Source of the DNA: Paraburkholderia hospita
GTDB taxonomy: Bacteria > Pseudomonadota > Gammaproteobacteria > Burkholderiales > Burkholderiaceae
Length of the DNA stretch: 64,000 bases
Direction of reading: 5' to 3'
NCBI RefSeq assembly: GCF_002902965.1
Contig: NZ_CP026109.1
Span: 62,001-126,000 of the forward strand
Numbering within the stretch: the first letter of the stretch is position 1; every line of letters begins with the position of its first letter. Shown here one piece after another: positions 44,088-52,690 of this stretch. The translations under genes and the position numbers were made by a program. The notes under the pieces are model-generated. The model did not search any database. It saw only the letters and a list, made by a program, of their open reading frames with translations, and had not been told where the DNA came from.

Positions 44088-45080
44088 ATGAAATTCATGA
44101 AGCAGCTTGTATGGGCAATTGTATTTGGGGTCGTTGGCAGCGTGAATGGCTACGCAGCGGAAAAGCCTCTCGAAGTTATTGTCTTTCCGGGTGGATCTGA
44201 CTGGCCACTCTGGGTAGCTCTGGAGAAAGGCTTCTATGCCGCGGATGGTGTCACAGTCAATGTGACTCCGACGCCAAGTTCCGTGTTTCAAATGACAGGC
44301 CTGATTGATGGCAAATTCGATATTGCATTGACTGCCATGGACAACCTGGTCGCATACCGCGAAGGTCAGGGCGAAGTGCCGAAAGTCGGAGAAGACCTGA
44401 TCGCGGTCATGGGCGGAGACCGTGGCTTTCTCAAGCTGGTTTCAACACCACAGGTGAAATCCGTTGCCGCGCTGCGCGGGAAAACTGTTTCGGTCGATGC
44501 GCGAGGCACGGGATACGCATTTGTGCTGTACGAGATGCTCGACCGTGCTGGCTTGCACGAGCCGGATTTTCAGATCGAACGGGTGGGCGGAGTCAAGCAG
44601 CGTTTTGACGCACTGCTGGAAGGCAAGCAGCAAGCGACCCTGCTTGTTTCGCCATTCGAACTTAGAGCGCACGCCGATGGCTTCAACATACTGGCATCCG
44701 GTCTGGACACCGTAGGGGCGTATCAGGGGATGGTTGCAGGCGTTCGTGCGGCGTGGGCCCAAAGCAATCGCGCACGGCTGGAGGCATTTATCAACGCCTA
44801 TGCAAAGGGCGTCGAATGGCTCTACGACCCGGCGAACAGGCATGACGCAATGCGGATATACATGAAATATGCGCCGAACAGCAACCTCACCGAAGCCGAG
44901 GCGGCGTATCCCGTTCTGGTGAATGAGGAGACCGGATTTCAGCGGCGTGCGGCGATCGAACCGGCGGGAATCGAGGAAGTGTTGAAGCTGCGGGATAAGT
45001 GGGCTAATCCAGAAAAACGGATGCACGATCCATCGAATTACTACGATCCGAGCTTTTACGACGATGCGCTCAAGCGCTAG
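44088..45080 (+). CDS. NMT1/SsuA-type ABC substrate-binding protein inside the Liv operon
   Basis: 330 residues from the ATG at 44088 (GAAGAAAAGGG upstream). Signal peptide MKFMKQLVWAIVFGVVGSVNGYAA. The mature fold is the NitT/TauT/ThiY group: LEVIVFPGGSDWPLWVALEKGFYAADGVTVNV, DIALTAMDNLVAY and SVAALRGKTVSVDARGTGYAFV. These normally pair with SsuC-like permeases, none of which is present. It lies 135 bp after the Liv-type binding protein and 20 bp before livH. Confidence 0.9.
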   Translation: MKFMKQLVWAIVFGVVGSVNGYAAEKPLEVIVFPGGSDWPLWVALEKGFYAADGVTVNVTPTPSSVFQMTGLIDGKFDIALTAMDNLVAYREGQGEVPKVGEDLIAVMGGDRGFLKLVSTPQVKSVAALRGKTVSVDARGTGYAFVLYEMLDRAGLHEPDFQIERVGGVKQRFDALLEGKQQATLLVSPFELRAHADGFNILASGLDTVGAYQGMVAGVRAAWAQSNRARLEAFINAYAKGVEWLYDPANRHDAMRIYMKYAPNSNLTEAEAAYPVLVNEETGFQRRAAIEPAGIEEVLKLRDKWANPEKRMHDPSNYYDPSFYDDALKR

Positions 45081-45100
45081 ACACTCCGATAGAGATTGCC

Positions 45101-46021
45101 ATGAATTTCGCTGTAGTTATTTCACAGTTGCTGAACGGTTTGCAGTTCGGGGCGTTGCTCTTCCTGCTGGCTGCCGGTCTTACGCTCGTTTTCGGCATTA
45201 TGAGCTTCGTCAACCTCGCGCACGGCTCGTTGTACATGCTGGGAGCGTATTTTTCCGTGACGGCATTTCAACTAACAGGCTCGTTCGCGATTGCCATGCT
45301 CGCAGCAATTGGGGGGTGCGTGCTCCTCGGCATCGTTATTGAGCGGTTTGCGGTCTCGCGCCTGTACCGCCGGCACCATCTCGATCATGTTCTGGCGACC
45401 TTTGGCATGGTGCTGTTCTTCAATGAGGCAGCCCGGATCATCTGGGGACCACAGCCGCAATTTCTACCGGTTCCGGCTTTGCTCGATGGGACCGTCGACA
45501 TCTTTGGACTGTCTTACCCATCCTATCGGTTCGCGATCATCGCAGCGGGGCTAATGGTTGCAGCGGGCGCGCATTGGCTGATGAACGGAACCCGTCTGGG
45601 GATGCTGATACGCGCCGGTGCGGTTAACCCTGCGATGGTTGGCGCGCTGGGGGTCAATATCAGGCTTCTCAACGCCATGCTCTTTGCGCTGGGCGCCGGC
45701 ATGGCAGGACTGGCGGGTGTCATGGCGGGGCCCATCGTGGCGGTGCAATCCGGCATGGGCGAAACCGTGCTCATTGCGACGCTCGTCGTCATTGTCATCG
45801 GCGGTATCGGATCCGTACGCGGAGCATTTCTGGGCGCATTGATCGTTGGTGTTGCCGATACGCTGGGACGCGCGCTGCTGCCGCCCTTGCTGAGGCAAGG
45901 GCTGAGCAGGGACATCGCAGATGCAGCAGGGCCGGCGCTAGCGTCGATGCTGATTTACGTACTGATGGCCATCATTCTGGCTTTTCGTCCACAAGGCCTG
46001 TTTCCAGCGAGGAGCAAATGA
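45101..46021 (+). CDS. livH: LivH-type ABC permease
   Basis: 306 residues, eight or so membrane helices of the BPD_transp_2/LivH group: LNGLQFGALLFLLAAGLTLVFGIMSFVNLAHGSLYMLG at the start, GTRLGMLIRAGAVNPAMVGALGV, and VIVIGGIGSVRGAFLGALIVG near the end, ending FRPQGLF. Inner-membrane half of the channel. Overlaps livM by ATGA. Confidence 0.94.
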   Translation: MNFAVVISQLLNGLQFGALLFLLAAGLTLVFGIMSFVNLAHGSLYMLGAYFSVTAFQLTGSFAIAMLAAIGGCVLLGIVIERFAVSRLYRRHHLDHVLATFGMVLFFNEAARIIWGPQPQFLPVPALLDGTVDIFGLSYPSYRFAIIAAGLMVAAGAHWLMNGTRLGMLIRAGAVNPAMVGALGVNIRLLNAMLFALGAGMAGLAGVMAGPIVAVQSGMGETVLIATLVVIVIGGIGSVRGAFLGALIVGVADTLGRALLPPLLRQGLSRDIADAAGPALASMLIYVLMAIILAFRPQGLFPARSK

Positions 46022-47046
46022 TGCAAACGCGTTCATCGCCATTCGGTATCTCTGTCGGATTGCCATGGCTGCTATTTGTGATCCTGATCGTGGTTCCGTT
46101 CCTCGCTCACGCGACCGAGCAGACGTTTTACGAGACGCTCATCGCGCGTGTCATCATCTATGCGATCGTGGCGACCGCACTGAATCTCGCATTGGGCTAT
46201 GGTGGTCTGGTCAGTTTCGGCCATGCGTTGTTCTTCGGACTCGGCGGCTACAGCGTCGCGCTGCCGGCATTTTACGGTATTGACAATGGCTGGATCCATC
46301 TGCTGATATGCATTCTCGGTTGTGGTCTGGCAGGAGTCGTCACCGGCGCAATCAGCCTGCGTACGGTCGGAGTCTCATTCATCATGATCACGCTGGCGTT
46401 CGCGCAGATGGGCTATTTTGTGTTCGTCAGCCTCAAACAGTATGGTGGCGATGACGGAACCACCATCTCTGCAACCTCGAAGTTCTTCGGTTTCGACTTG
46501 GGGCATCCGGATAATGTCTACGCATGCTCACTTGTCGTGCTTGCGCTGGCGACATACTGGATGGTGCGCCTGCGCGTATCGCCGTTTGGCATGGTATTAC
46601 GTGCCACGCGCCAGAATGCGCGTCGCGTCAACGCTGTCGGGCTGCCAGGAAAAGCATATCTTCTCTGCGCCTATGTGATCTCGGCGATTCTTAGCGGCGT
46701 CGCGGGCCTGCTGATGGCAAACCTGAATGCCTTCGCCTCGCCCGCGTCGATGTCGTGGGTCGTGTCGGGTGACACGATAGCGATGGTGGTGCTCGGCGGA
46801 TTAGGCTCGGCCTATGGTGGGATGTTGGGCGCCATTGCCTTCCTCGGCATGGAGGAACTCCTGAAGGGTTTTACGGACCACTGGATGGCTGTATTTGGCC
46901 CGGCAATCGTCCTCATGGCGCTGCTGGGGAAGACAGGCATCGCCGGTTTCCTGGAGGGATTTGACGCCCGGTTCTCCCGCAAGCAGACGCCCAGGCAAAC
47001 GCCGCCTGAGAGCGGGGAGCCGGCGAAGATCGGAGAGGGCTCATGA
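46018..47046 (+). CDS. livM: LivM-type ABC permease
   Basis: 342 residues; start ATG 46018 overlaps the livH TGA (a second ATG follows at once). Permease motifs LNLALGYGGLVSFGHALFFGLGGYS and YVISAILSGVAGLLMANLNAFASPASMSW, then VVLGGLGSAYGGMLGAIAF. The C-terminal tail (FSRKQTPRQTPPESGEPAKI) is hydrophilic and specific to this copy. Overlaps livG by ATGA. Confidence 0.94.
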   Translation: MMQTRSSPFGISVGLPWLLFVILIVVPFLAHATEQTFYETLIARVIIYAIVATALNLALGYGGLVSFGHALFFGLGGYSVALPAFYGIDNGWIHLLICILGCGLAGVVTGAISLRTVGVSFIMITLAFAQMGYFVFVSLKQYGGDDGTTISATSKFFGFDLGHPDNVYACSLVVLALATYWMVRLRVSPFGMVLRATRQNARRVNAVGLPGKAYLLCAYVISAILSGVAGLLMANLNAFASPASMSWVVSGDTIAMVVLGGLGSAYGGMLGAIAFLGMEELLKGFTDHWMAVFGPAIVLMALLGKTGIAGFLEGFDARFSRKQTPRQTPPESGEPAKIGEGS

Positions 47047-47822
47047 CGGACGTCCTGCTGCGAACGCAATCGCTTGTCAAACGATATGGCGGTTTGCTCG
47101 TCACTGACAGTGTCTCAATCGATATCCGGCCCGGTGAGCTTCACGCCATCATCGGTCCAAATGGCGCCGGTAAGACGACGCTGATCAATCAGCTTTCGGG
47201 CGAACTTTTTTCCAATGAGGGCAGGGTGATTTTCGCTGGTGAGGACGTGACGGCACTGCCTGTCGACCGACGGGCGCGGATGGGCCTGTTTCGTTCCTAC
47301 CAGATCACTTCAATCTTCGAGGAATTCACCGTCCGCGAGAACGCCGTGTTTGCCGCACTGGGCGTCAAGGATCACGGTTTCCGGTTCTGGCAACCGATGT
47401 TGGGCTGCGCTGAGCTTGTCGATGCAGCTGACCGGGCGTTACAAGCCGCGGGACTGATGGACCGTGTCGATACGCTTGCGGGCGACCTCGCGTACGGGCA
47501 ACGGCGGCAGTTGGAACTGGCGATGGCGCTCGCGGCGCAACCCAGATTCCTGCTGCTGGACGAGCCCATGGCAGGTATGAGTACGCAGGAATCAGATACC
47601 GTTGTCTCGCTACTAAAAGGGCTAAAAGGCCAATATTCAATCCTGCTTGTCGAGCACGATATGGAAGCGGTCTTTACGCTTGCCGATCGCATCACGGTAC
47701 TAGCCTACGGGCGCGTGGTCTTCACGGGCGCGCCTGACGAGATTCGCAGCCACCCGGAGGTCCAGGCGATTTACCTTGGCGAAGAGACTAATTCAGGGGC
47801 GGGCGATGACGAGTTTGCTTGA
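47043..47822 (+). CDS. livG: LivG-type ABC ATPase
   Basis: 259 residues. Walker A GPNGAGKTTLINQLSG, signature LAYGQRRQLELAMALA, Walker B FLLLDEPMAGMS and the switch His in ILLVEHDMEAVF. The loop FRSYQITSIFEEFTVRENAVFAALG is typical of LivG. Energises transport through LivH/LivM together with LivF. Starts on the livM stop (ATGA) and overlaps livF by 17 bp. Confidence 0.95.
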   Translation: MTDVLLRTQSLVKRYGGLLVTDSVSIDIRPGELHAIIGPNGAGKTTLINQLSGELFSNEGRVIFAGEDVTALPVDRRARMGLFRSYQITSIFEEFTVRENAVFAALGVKDHGFRFWQPMLGCAELVDAADRALQAAGLMDRVDTLAGDLAYGQRRQLELAMALAAQPRFLLLDEPMAGMSTQESDTVVSLLKGLKGQYSILLVEHDMEAVFTLADRITVLAYGRVVFTGAPDEIRSHPEVQAIYLGEETNSGAGDDEFA

Positions 47823-48525
47823 AGTACGCGGCGTGGAGGCTGGCTACGGCCTCGCTCAGGCGCTGTTCGGTGTCTGCTTCGACGTGAAGGCAGGCGAAGT
47901 TGTCACCCTGCTTGGCCGCAATGGCATGGGAAGATCCACGATGATCAAGTGTCTGTTTGGCCTGTTACCGGTCAAGGCAGGCAGTATCCGATTCAAGGGC
48001 ATGTCAGTAGACCGGCTCCCACCGCATCAGATCGCGCGTATGGGAATGGGCCTTGTGCCCGAAGGACGGCAGGTCTTTCCCAACCTTACTGTCGAGGAAA
48101 ACCTTGTTGCGACCTCACGCCCAGGGAGCAACAAGAGTATGTCCGCCGCGCCATGGACGCTTGACCGGGTGTACGACTTTTTCCCGCGCCTGAAGGAGCG
48201 ACGCACCAACCTCGGATGGCAGCTGTCCGGAGGGGAGCAGCAGATGCTGGCAATCGGCCGTGCACTTATGACCAATCCGCAGTTGCTCGTGCTTGACGAA
48301 GCAACGGAGGGCCTGGCACCGCTGATCCGAAAAGAAATCTGGGATGCACTATCGAAATTGAAACGCGAAGGTCTCTCACAGATCGTTATTGACAAGAATG
48401 TTGGTGCATTGCTGAGCTTTGCCGATCGCCACTATGTGCTGGAAAAAGGACGAGTCGTGTGGAGCGGAACCTCACACGCACTGACGGCAGAAAAGGATGT
48501 CGTCCATCGGTTTATTGGTGTCTGA
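47806..48525 (+). CDS. livF: LivF-type ABC ATPase with Arg in Walker A
   Basis: 239 residues. LivF pattern: EAGYGLAQALFGVCFDVKAGEV, LVPEGRQVFPNLTVEENL, signature LSGGEQQMLAIGRALM and Walker B LLVLDEATEGLAP. Two key positions are unusual. Walker A reads GRNGMGRST with Arg43 (AGA codon) where Lys is expected, and the switch region reads IVIDKNVGALL, with the usual His replaced (Lys/Asn). One functional composite site from LivG may suffice. The start at 47806 lies inside livG. Confidence 0.92.
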   Translation: MTSLLEVRGVEAGYGLAQALFGVCFDVKAGEVVTLLGRNGMGRSTMIKCLFGLLPVKAGSIRFKGMSVDRLPPHQIARMGMGLVPEGRQVFPNLTVEENLVATSRPGSNKSMSAAPWTLDRVYDFFPRLKERRTNLGWQLSGGEQQMLAIGRALMTNPQLLVLDEATEGLAPLIRKEIWDALSKLKREGLSQIVIDKNVGALLSFADRHYVLEKGRVVWSGTSHALTAEKDVVHRFIGV

Positions 48526-48539
48526 GGCGGGAGAAACCA

Positions 48540-48557
48540 GGCGGCTGCCCGCCTTTC
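48540..48557 (+). terminator. Possible terminator after the Liv operon
   Basis: GGCGG-CTGC-CCGCC hairpin followed by TTTCGTT, 15 bp after the livF stop. An alternative, longer pairing AGGCGGG / CCCGCCT uses the same right arm. Confidence 0.55.
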
Positions 48558-48673
48558 GTTCTCTGGCGCCGCTGGAAGCACGAAACTGCGCTCACCTGTA
48601 GAAAGCATGGCATTGTTGGCGGGTTATCGAGACCGCTACTCATTAACTCATGGATCGGGACCACCCGACTTGA

Positions 48674-48686
48674 TTAGTATAACTAA
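48674..48686. promoter_or_regulatory. Palindrome in front of porin 2
   Basis: TTAGT-ATA-ACTAA, perfect 5-bp arms, 20 bp before the porin start. A similar TAGTTTACTA lies before the FAD monooxygenase gene (56331-56340). Size fits a MarR-type operator, and a MarR gene lies at 58308. Confidence 0.4.
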
Positions 48687-48705
48687 ATTACAAACGGAGA
48701 CTTTT

Positions 48706-49779
48706 ATGCTCAAGGAAATCGCCGCCATCGGCCTACTCGTTGCCGCGCCATTATCGTATGCGCAAAGTAGCGTGACGCTCTATGGCATCGTGGACACCGG
48801 GGTCGAGTACTACAACAACGCTGCGTCGGGTGGATCGTTCGTCGGCATGCCCACATTGACCGGCGAACAGCCATCACGATGGGGTTTGCGCGGTACAGAA
48901 GATCTGGGCGGCGGATACAAGGCAGGTTTTGTTCTTGAAAGCGGCTTTGCACCGGGTACCGGCATGTTGAACTATGGTGGTCGATTGTTCGGGCGACAGG
49001 CCAATCTAAGCTTGAGCAGTCCATTCGGAACGCTGACACTGGGCCGGCAGATGAATATGACGATGTACGGACTCTCGTCCGCGGATACGATTGGCCCGTC
49101 GATCCACAGCATCGCTTCGTTTGACACGTATCTGCCGAACGCGCGTAGCGACAATGCAATTGGTTACATGGGATCCTATGGCGGCTTCAGGTTGGGAGCG
49201 ACCTACAGCTTTGGCAGGGACGCTGCCGGTCCGGCTGGACCGTCCGCTACAAACTGTGCGGGCCAGGTGCCTGGCGATCCGGTTGCATGCAGACAGTACA
49301 CCGTGCTTGCTGCCTATGACGGCGCCCAGTTCGGGGTCGCGGCGTCGTACGATGTTATGCATGGCGGGACGGGTGCCGCAGCGCCGCTCTCCAATCCGGA
49401 CTACACGGATACACATGTCGTCGTCGATGGATACTTTGTCTACGGTTCTGCGAAGATCGGCGCGGGCTGGATTCGCAGGAATACCGCTGGGTTAAACCAC
49501 GCACAGTCGGACATCTGGTTCGTGGGTGCCAACTACTACGTTACTCCGGCGTTCTCTGTTGACGCGCAGGCCGCGCGTTATGTACTGCGGTCCCGTTCGG
49601 ACTCGACGTTGCTGGTGGCCCGGTTGAACTACCTGTTGTCGAAACGCACGACTGTCTATTCGTCGATCGCGTACATGATGAACAGCCAGTACGGCAACGT
49701 GCCGGTTGCAGCCGGCGGAACTGTCGCGCCCGGGAGAAATCAGCTTGGCATGATGATGGGGGTTCAGCAACGATTTTAA
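48706..49779 (+). CDS. Gram-negative general porin 2
   Basis: 357 residues from the ATG at 48706 with GGAG upstream. Signal peptide to PLSYA, then QSSVTLYGIVDTGVEYYNN, the Porin_4 opening. SRWGLRGTEDLGGGYKAGFVLESGF and the final Phe (MMMGVQQRF) mark an outer-membrane trimeric porin. It follows the Liv operon, so it probably supplies the aromatic substrate taken up by that transporter. Confidence 0.94.
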   Translation: MLKEIAAIGLLVAAPLSYAQSSVTLYGIVDTGVEYYNNAASGGSFVGMPTLTGEQPSRWGLRGTEDLGGGYKAGFVLESGFAPGTGMLNYGGRLFGRQANLSLSSPFGTLTLGRQMNMTMYGLSSADTIGPSIHSIASFDTYLPNARSDNAIGYMGSYGGFRLGATYSFGRDAAGPAGPSATNCAGQVPGDPVACRQYTVLAAYDGAQFGVAASYDVMHGGTGAAAPLSNPDYTDTHVVVDGYFVYGSAKIGAGWIRRNTAGLNHAQSDIWFVGANYYVTPAFSVDAQAARYVLRSRSDSTLLVARLNYLLSKRTTVYSSIAYMMNSQYGNVPVAAGGTVAPGRNQLGMMMGVQQRF

Positions 49780-50182
49780 GTCCTTTAATTGTTCGAAGAG
49801 ACGCATTGCGACCATGCATTGCCTGGCAGGAATGCCAGGCTGTGTCTGAGTCAGAACGGCCCTATCCGGGCGCTTTCGCGCGCTCCAGAGATCCGGGGCG
49901 TCAAGACGATCTGGCCCGCCGATATGGTAGGCAGCGTACACGGTACTGCACTGCTCCGCCGCGCCAGTCACAGGTTGTTTGATACGGGAGCGGTGGTCAT
50001 GGAACTACCCGACATCGCAGCGTTTCGGCTGGCATCGGCGTGTCGGCTGAACTCGTGCAGATGCCCAACTTTCAAGCCGGCGAATTGCGGCGGGGTACGA
50101 ACATTGATTGACTGAGTCTTTGAAGACAGGGTATCTCCGTCCCTGCGCGCGCCTTGAATGTTAATTTATAGGAAAGAGATTC
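49780..50182. other. 403-bp gap after porin 2
   Basis: No supported gene. Contains the hairpin at 49821-49840. The last bases, AATTTATAGGAAAGAG, carry the ribosome site for the DoxX gene. Confidence 0.5.
49821..49840 (+). terminator. Hairpin after porin 2
   Basis: GCCTGGCA / TGCCAGGC, perfect 8-bp stem with a GGAA tetraloop, 41 bp after the porin stop. No T run follows, so termination would be weak or factor-assisted. Confidence 0.5.
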
Positions 50183-50623
50183 ATGACATGTACATCCCAG
50201 CTTCGTGCGCGAGTCCTTGCACTAAGGGCCTCACGAGTCCTTCTGGCGATCCTGTTTGTTTCGGGTGGGCTGAGCAATCTACTCGCGTATTCCAGTTTCG
50301 CAAGAGGCCTCGCGGACTTGGGAATACCTATGTCGCATGTCCTGGCGGCACCAGCGATCGCGACAGACCTCGTCGGTGGTGTGCTTCTGGTTTTGGGCTT
50401 CAGATTGCGGCTGCTCGCGCCTTACATGGCGCTGTATACGATTTTTACTGGCTTCGTTGCGCATCCGTTCTGGGCGTTCAATGATCCGAACATGCAAGCC
50501 GCGATGGCGATCCAGTACTGGAAAAATGTAGCGATTGCGGGAGGCTTTCTGGCGCTTTTCGCTGCCAGCACGACGCCTGCCCATGAGGAGAGTGACTGGA
50601 GAACTGAAGCTGTTCGGCGCTAG
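50183..50623 (+). CDS. DoxX-family membrane protein
   Basis: 146 residues with four hydrophobic helices: LLAILFVSGGLSNLLAY, VLAAPAIATDLVGGVLLVLGF, ALYTIFTGFVAHPFW and VAIAGGFLALFAA. The DoxX pattern (GxxKL-like region degenerate, HPFW with a preceding TGFVA) is clear. Members act in thiosulfate:quinone oxidation or as unknown redox-linked membrane proteins. No aromatic role is established here. Confidence 0.82.
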   Translation: MTCTSQLRARVLALRASRVLLAILFVSGGLSNLLAYSSFARGLADLGIPMSHVLAAPAIATDLVGGVLLVLGFRLRLLAPYMALYTIFTGFVAHPFWAFNDPNMQAAMAIQYWKNVAIAGGFLALFAASTTPAHEESDWRTEAVRR

Positions 50624-50852
50624 GACGCGCTACACGTCCGTGGCGGGCTTGGCGCATGGAAAGGAGCGTCTACCTGCGCTCACGCGCAGAAGATGACAAG
50701 GCGGCACAGAGTGTCCTCTTTGTGCACGTTGTTTGACGGCTTGAACTTGGGCACAGGGATCGTTTGCAAACAAGCCACCAGGTGCTCCGAGGCCTGGCCA
50801 GTGCTTTTTTTGACCAGTTGCCGTGGCGCAACTTGCTATATGGGGAGTTTTC

Positions 50853-52415
50853 ATGCAGATCGCAACGATGCGGTTGAAGACGCGTATCGGTCTGTGTTTT
50901 GCCACACTCGGGCTCTTGTGTGTGATGGTCGGGATGCTGGGAATCAAGGGTATTGCGGATGCGAACGCGAGGGCCGACGCATTTTATGTGCAGGTGGCTC
51001 TGCCTACACAATATCTCCAGAATGCCTTTCGTCTCCAGAGTGTTCAGGCGATCCAGCTCTTCGAGGCCATGTCTATCGATAATGTGACGGCCCGGAAGGA
51101 TCGGTTTGATGTTATTGACACGCTGGACGAGCCGGTGGAACGGCAGTTTGAACTGTTCCGGCGCAGCAGGAAGCCGCCTGCCGTACAAGCGTTGGTCGCC
51201 GAATTCATTCGAAACCGCGAACAACTCAAAAAGGGATTTGCTGAAGCAGTGCGCCTGGGGCGCAGCGATAACATGGGGAAAGCCACCACTGTTATGGCTG
51301 AACAGGTACGTCCATATGCCCTTTCCATGGGCAGGGAGATCGATATGTTGTCCGATTCGCTTGGAAAAGCGGCGGATGATGCACGCCAGCGGGACGATGC
51401 CGCGTACAGGCAGACCAAGGAGCTCATCGCCGGACTGTTAATCCTCGGCGGAGTGGCTCTTTTGGTCCATGTCTGGCGTGAAATGAGGCTGTTGGGACGT
51501 AGTCTCCAAAAGCTTCAGGCATCGCTTGACGATACGAGCCGGACGTTGGACCTGACATGTCAAGCTCCCGTTGAAAGAATGGATGAGATCGGTCGTACAG
51601 CGCTAGCCTTTAATGAGTTGATTAGCCGCTTTTCGGAGGCGATCCGCGCCGTCATTGTAGCGATGGAAAATGTGGGAATTGCGACCAGGCAGATTGCGGA
51701 AAACAACGCAGAACTTTCGATCAGGACGGTCGAGCAGGCGGAATCTCTGGAAGAAGTTGCGGCCAGCACTACGCAACTGGCAGAGTCTGTGAGACAGGGC
51801 GCCGATAATGCTATGCATGCCAGACAGCTGGCGACGAGCGCAGTCCGCATCGCTGAACAGGGAGACGCGGCCGTCGAGAGTATGGTTCAGACGATCGGCG
51901 CGATCAACCAGAGATCGATACGGATTTCCGAGATCACTGGTCTTATCGAAGGTATCGCCTTCCAGACTAACATCCTTGCTCTCAATGCCGCTGTTGAAGC
52001 GGCGCGAGCTGGCGAGCAGGGGCGCGGCTTCGCCGTCGTCGCAGGGGAAGTCCGGGCGCTTGCCCATCGCTCGTCTTCAGCGGCCAGGGAGATCAAAGAG
52101 CTGATTGAATCCTCCGCTGCCATTTTTACGCAGAGCGCCAAGCAGGCCTGTCATGTCAGTGGCACGATTACGGAGGTCAAAGACGCTATCGATAAGGTCT
52201 CGCAGATCGTGGCCGAGATCGCCGACGCATCTGTGCAGCAGAAGCTCGGAATACAGCAGGTTAATCAGGCGTTGATGCAGATGGAAATACTGACACAGCG
52301 GTACGCGGCGGTAGTCGAACAGGTGACGGCGGCTGCTCGATCACTCGATGAGCAGGCCGCGAAACTGGACGTAGCCATCTGTGTCTTTGCAGTGGGGGAT
52401 TCAATACGCGGATGA
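50853..52415 (+). CDS. Methyl-accepting chemotaxis protein
   Basis: 520 residues from the ATG at 50853, which has GGGGAG 6 nt upstream. Membrane helix 1 (FATLGLLCVMVGMLGIKGI), a periplasmic four-helix-bundle sensor of about 150 residues, membrane helix 2 (LIAGLLILGGVALLVHVW), a HAMP-like linker, then the cytoplasmic coiled-coil signalling domain with the hairpin tip IEGIAFQTNILALNAAVEAA and GRGFAVVAGEVRALAHRSS. No C-terminal CheR-binding pentapeptide. Position between the transporter and the hydroxyquinol genes suggests taxis toward the aromatic substrate. Confidence 0.95.
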   Translation: MQIATMRLKTRIGLCFATLGLLCVMVGMLGIKGIADANARADAFYVQVALPTQYLQNAFRLQSVQAIQLFEAMSIDNVTARKDRFDVIDTLDEPVERQFELFRRSRKPPAVQALVAEFIRNREQLKKGFAEAVRLGRSDNMGKATTVMAEQVRPYALSMGREIDMLSDSLGKAADDARQRDDAAYRQTKELIAGLLILGGVALLVHVWREMRLLGRSLQKLQASLDDTSRTLDLTCQAPVERMDEIGRTALAFNELISRFSEAIRAVIVAMENVGIATRQIAENNAELSIRTVEQAESLEEVAASTTQLAESVRQGADNAMHARQLATSAVRIAEQGDAAVESMVQTIGAINQRSIRISEITGLIEGIAFQTNILALNAAVEAARAGEQGRGFAVVAGEVRALAHRSSSAAREIKELIESSAAIFTQSAKQACHVSGTITEVKDAIDKVSQIVAEIADASVQQKLGIQQVNQALMQMEILTQRYAAVVEQVTAAARSLDEQAAKLDVAICVFAVGDSIRG

Positions 52416-52690
52416 CGCTAATATTCATGAACAGAACCGAAAATAGTCCGACCGCGTTCTGGGTCTCATCGGTGATTGGCGGCCAGTCCATCACGCCCCT
52501 TTCTGTCGATGCCGCCGTCATCGTATAACGTTCTTCCGGATAGTGGATGACATGCGGGGTATCCGGCACGGTGCAGGATCGCGATCATTCTTGTCCTCAA
52601 GCCCGAATCTGCCGATTGATATGCCGGTATCCTTTGAGGGTCACCGGTCAACCAGGATGGCCGTAGCCCGGACAGACCCGGGAAACAGCA

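Noticed and set aside
49789..50115. 108-codon plus-strand ORF between porin 2 and DoxX
   Set aside because: No ribosome site or domain; crosses the post-porin hairpin.
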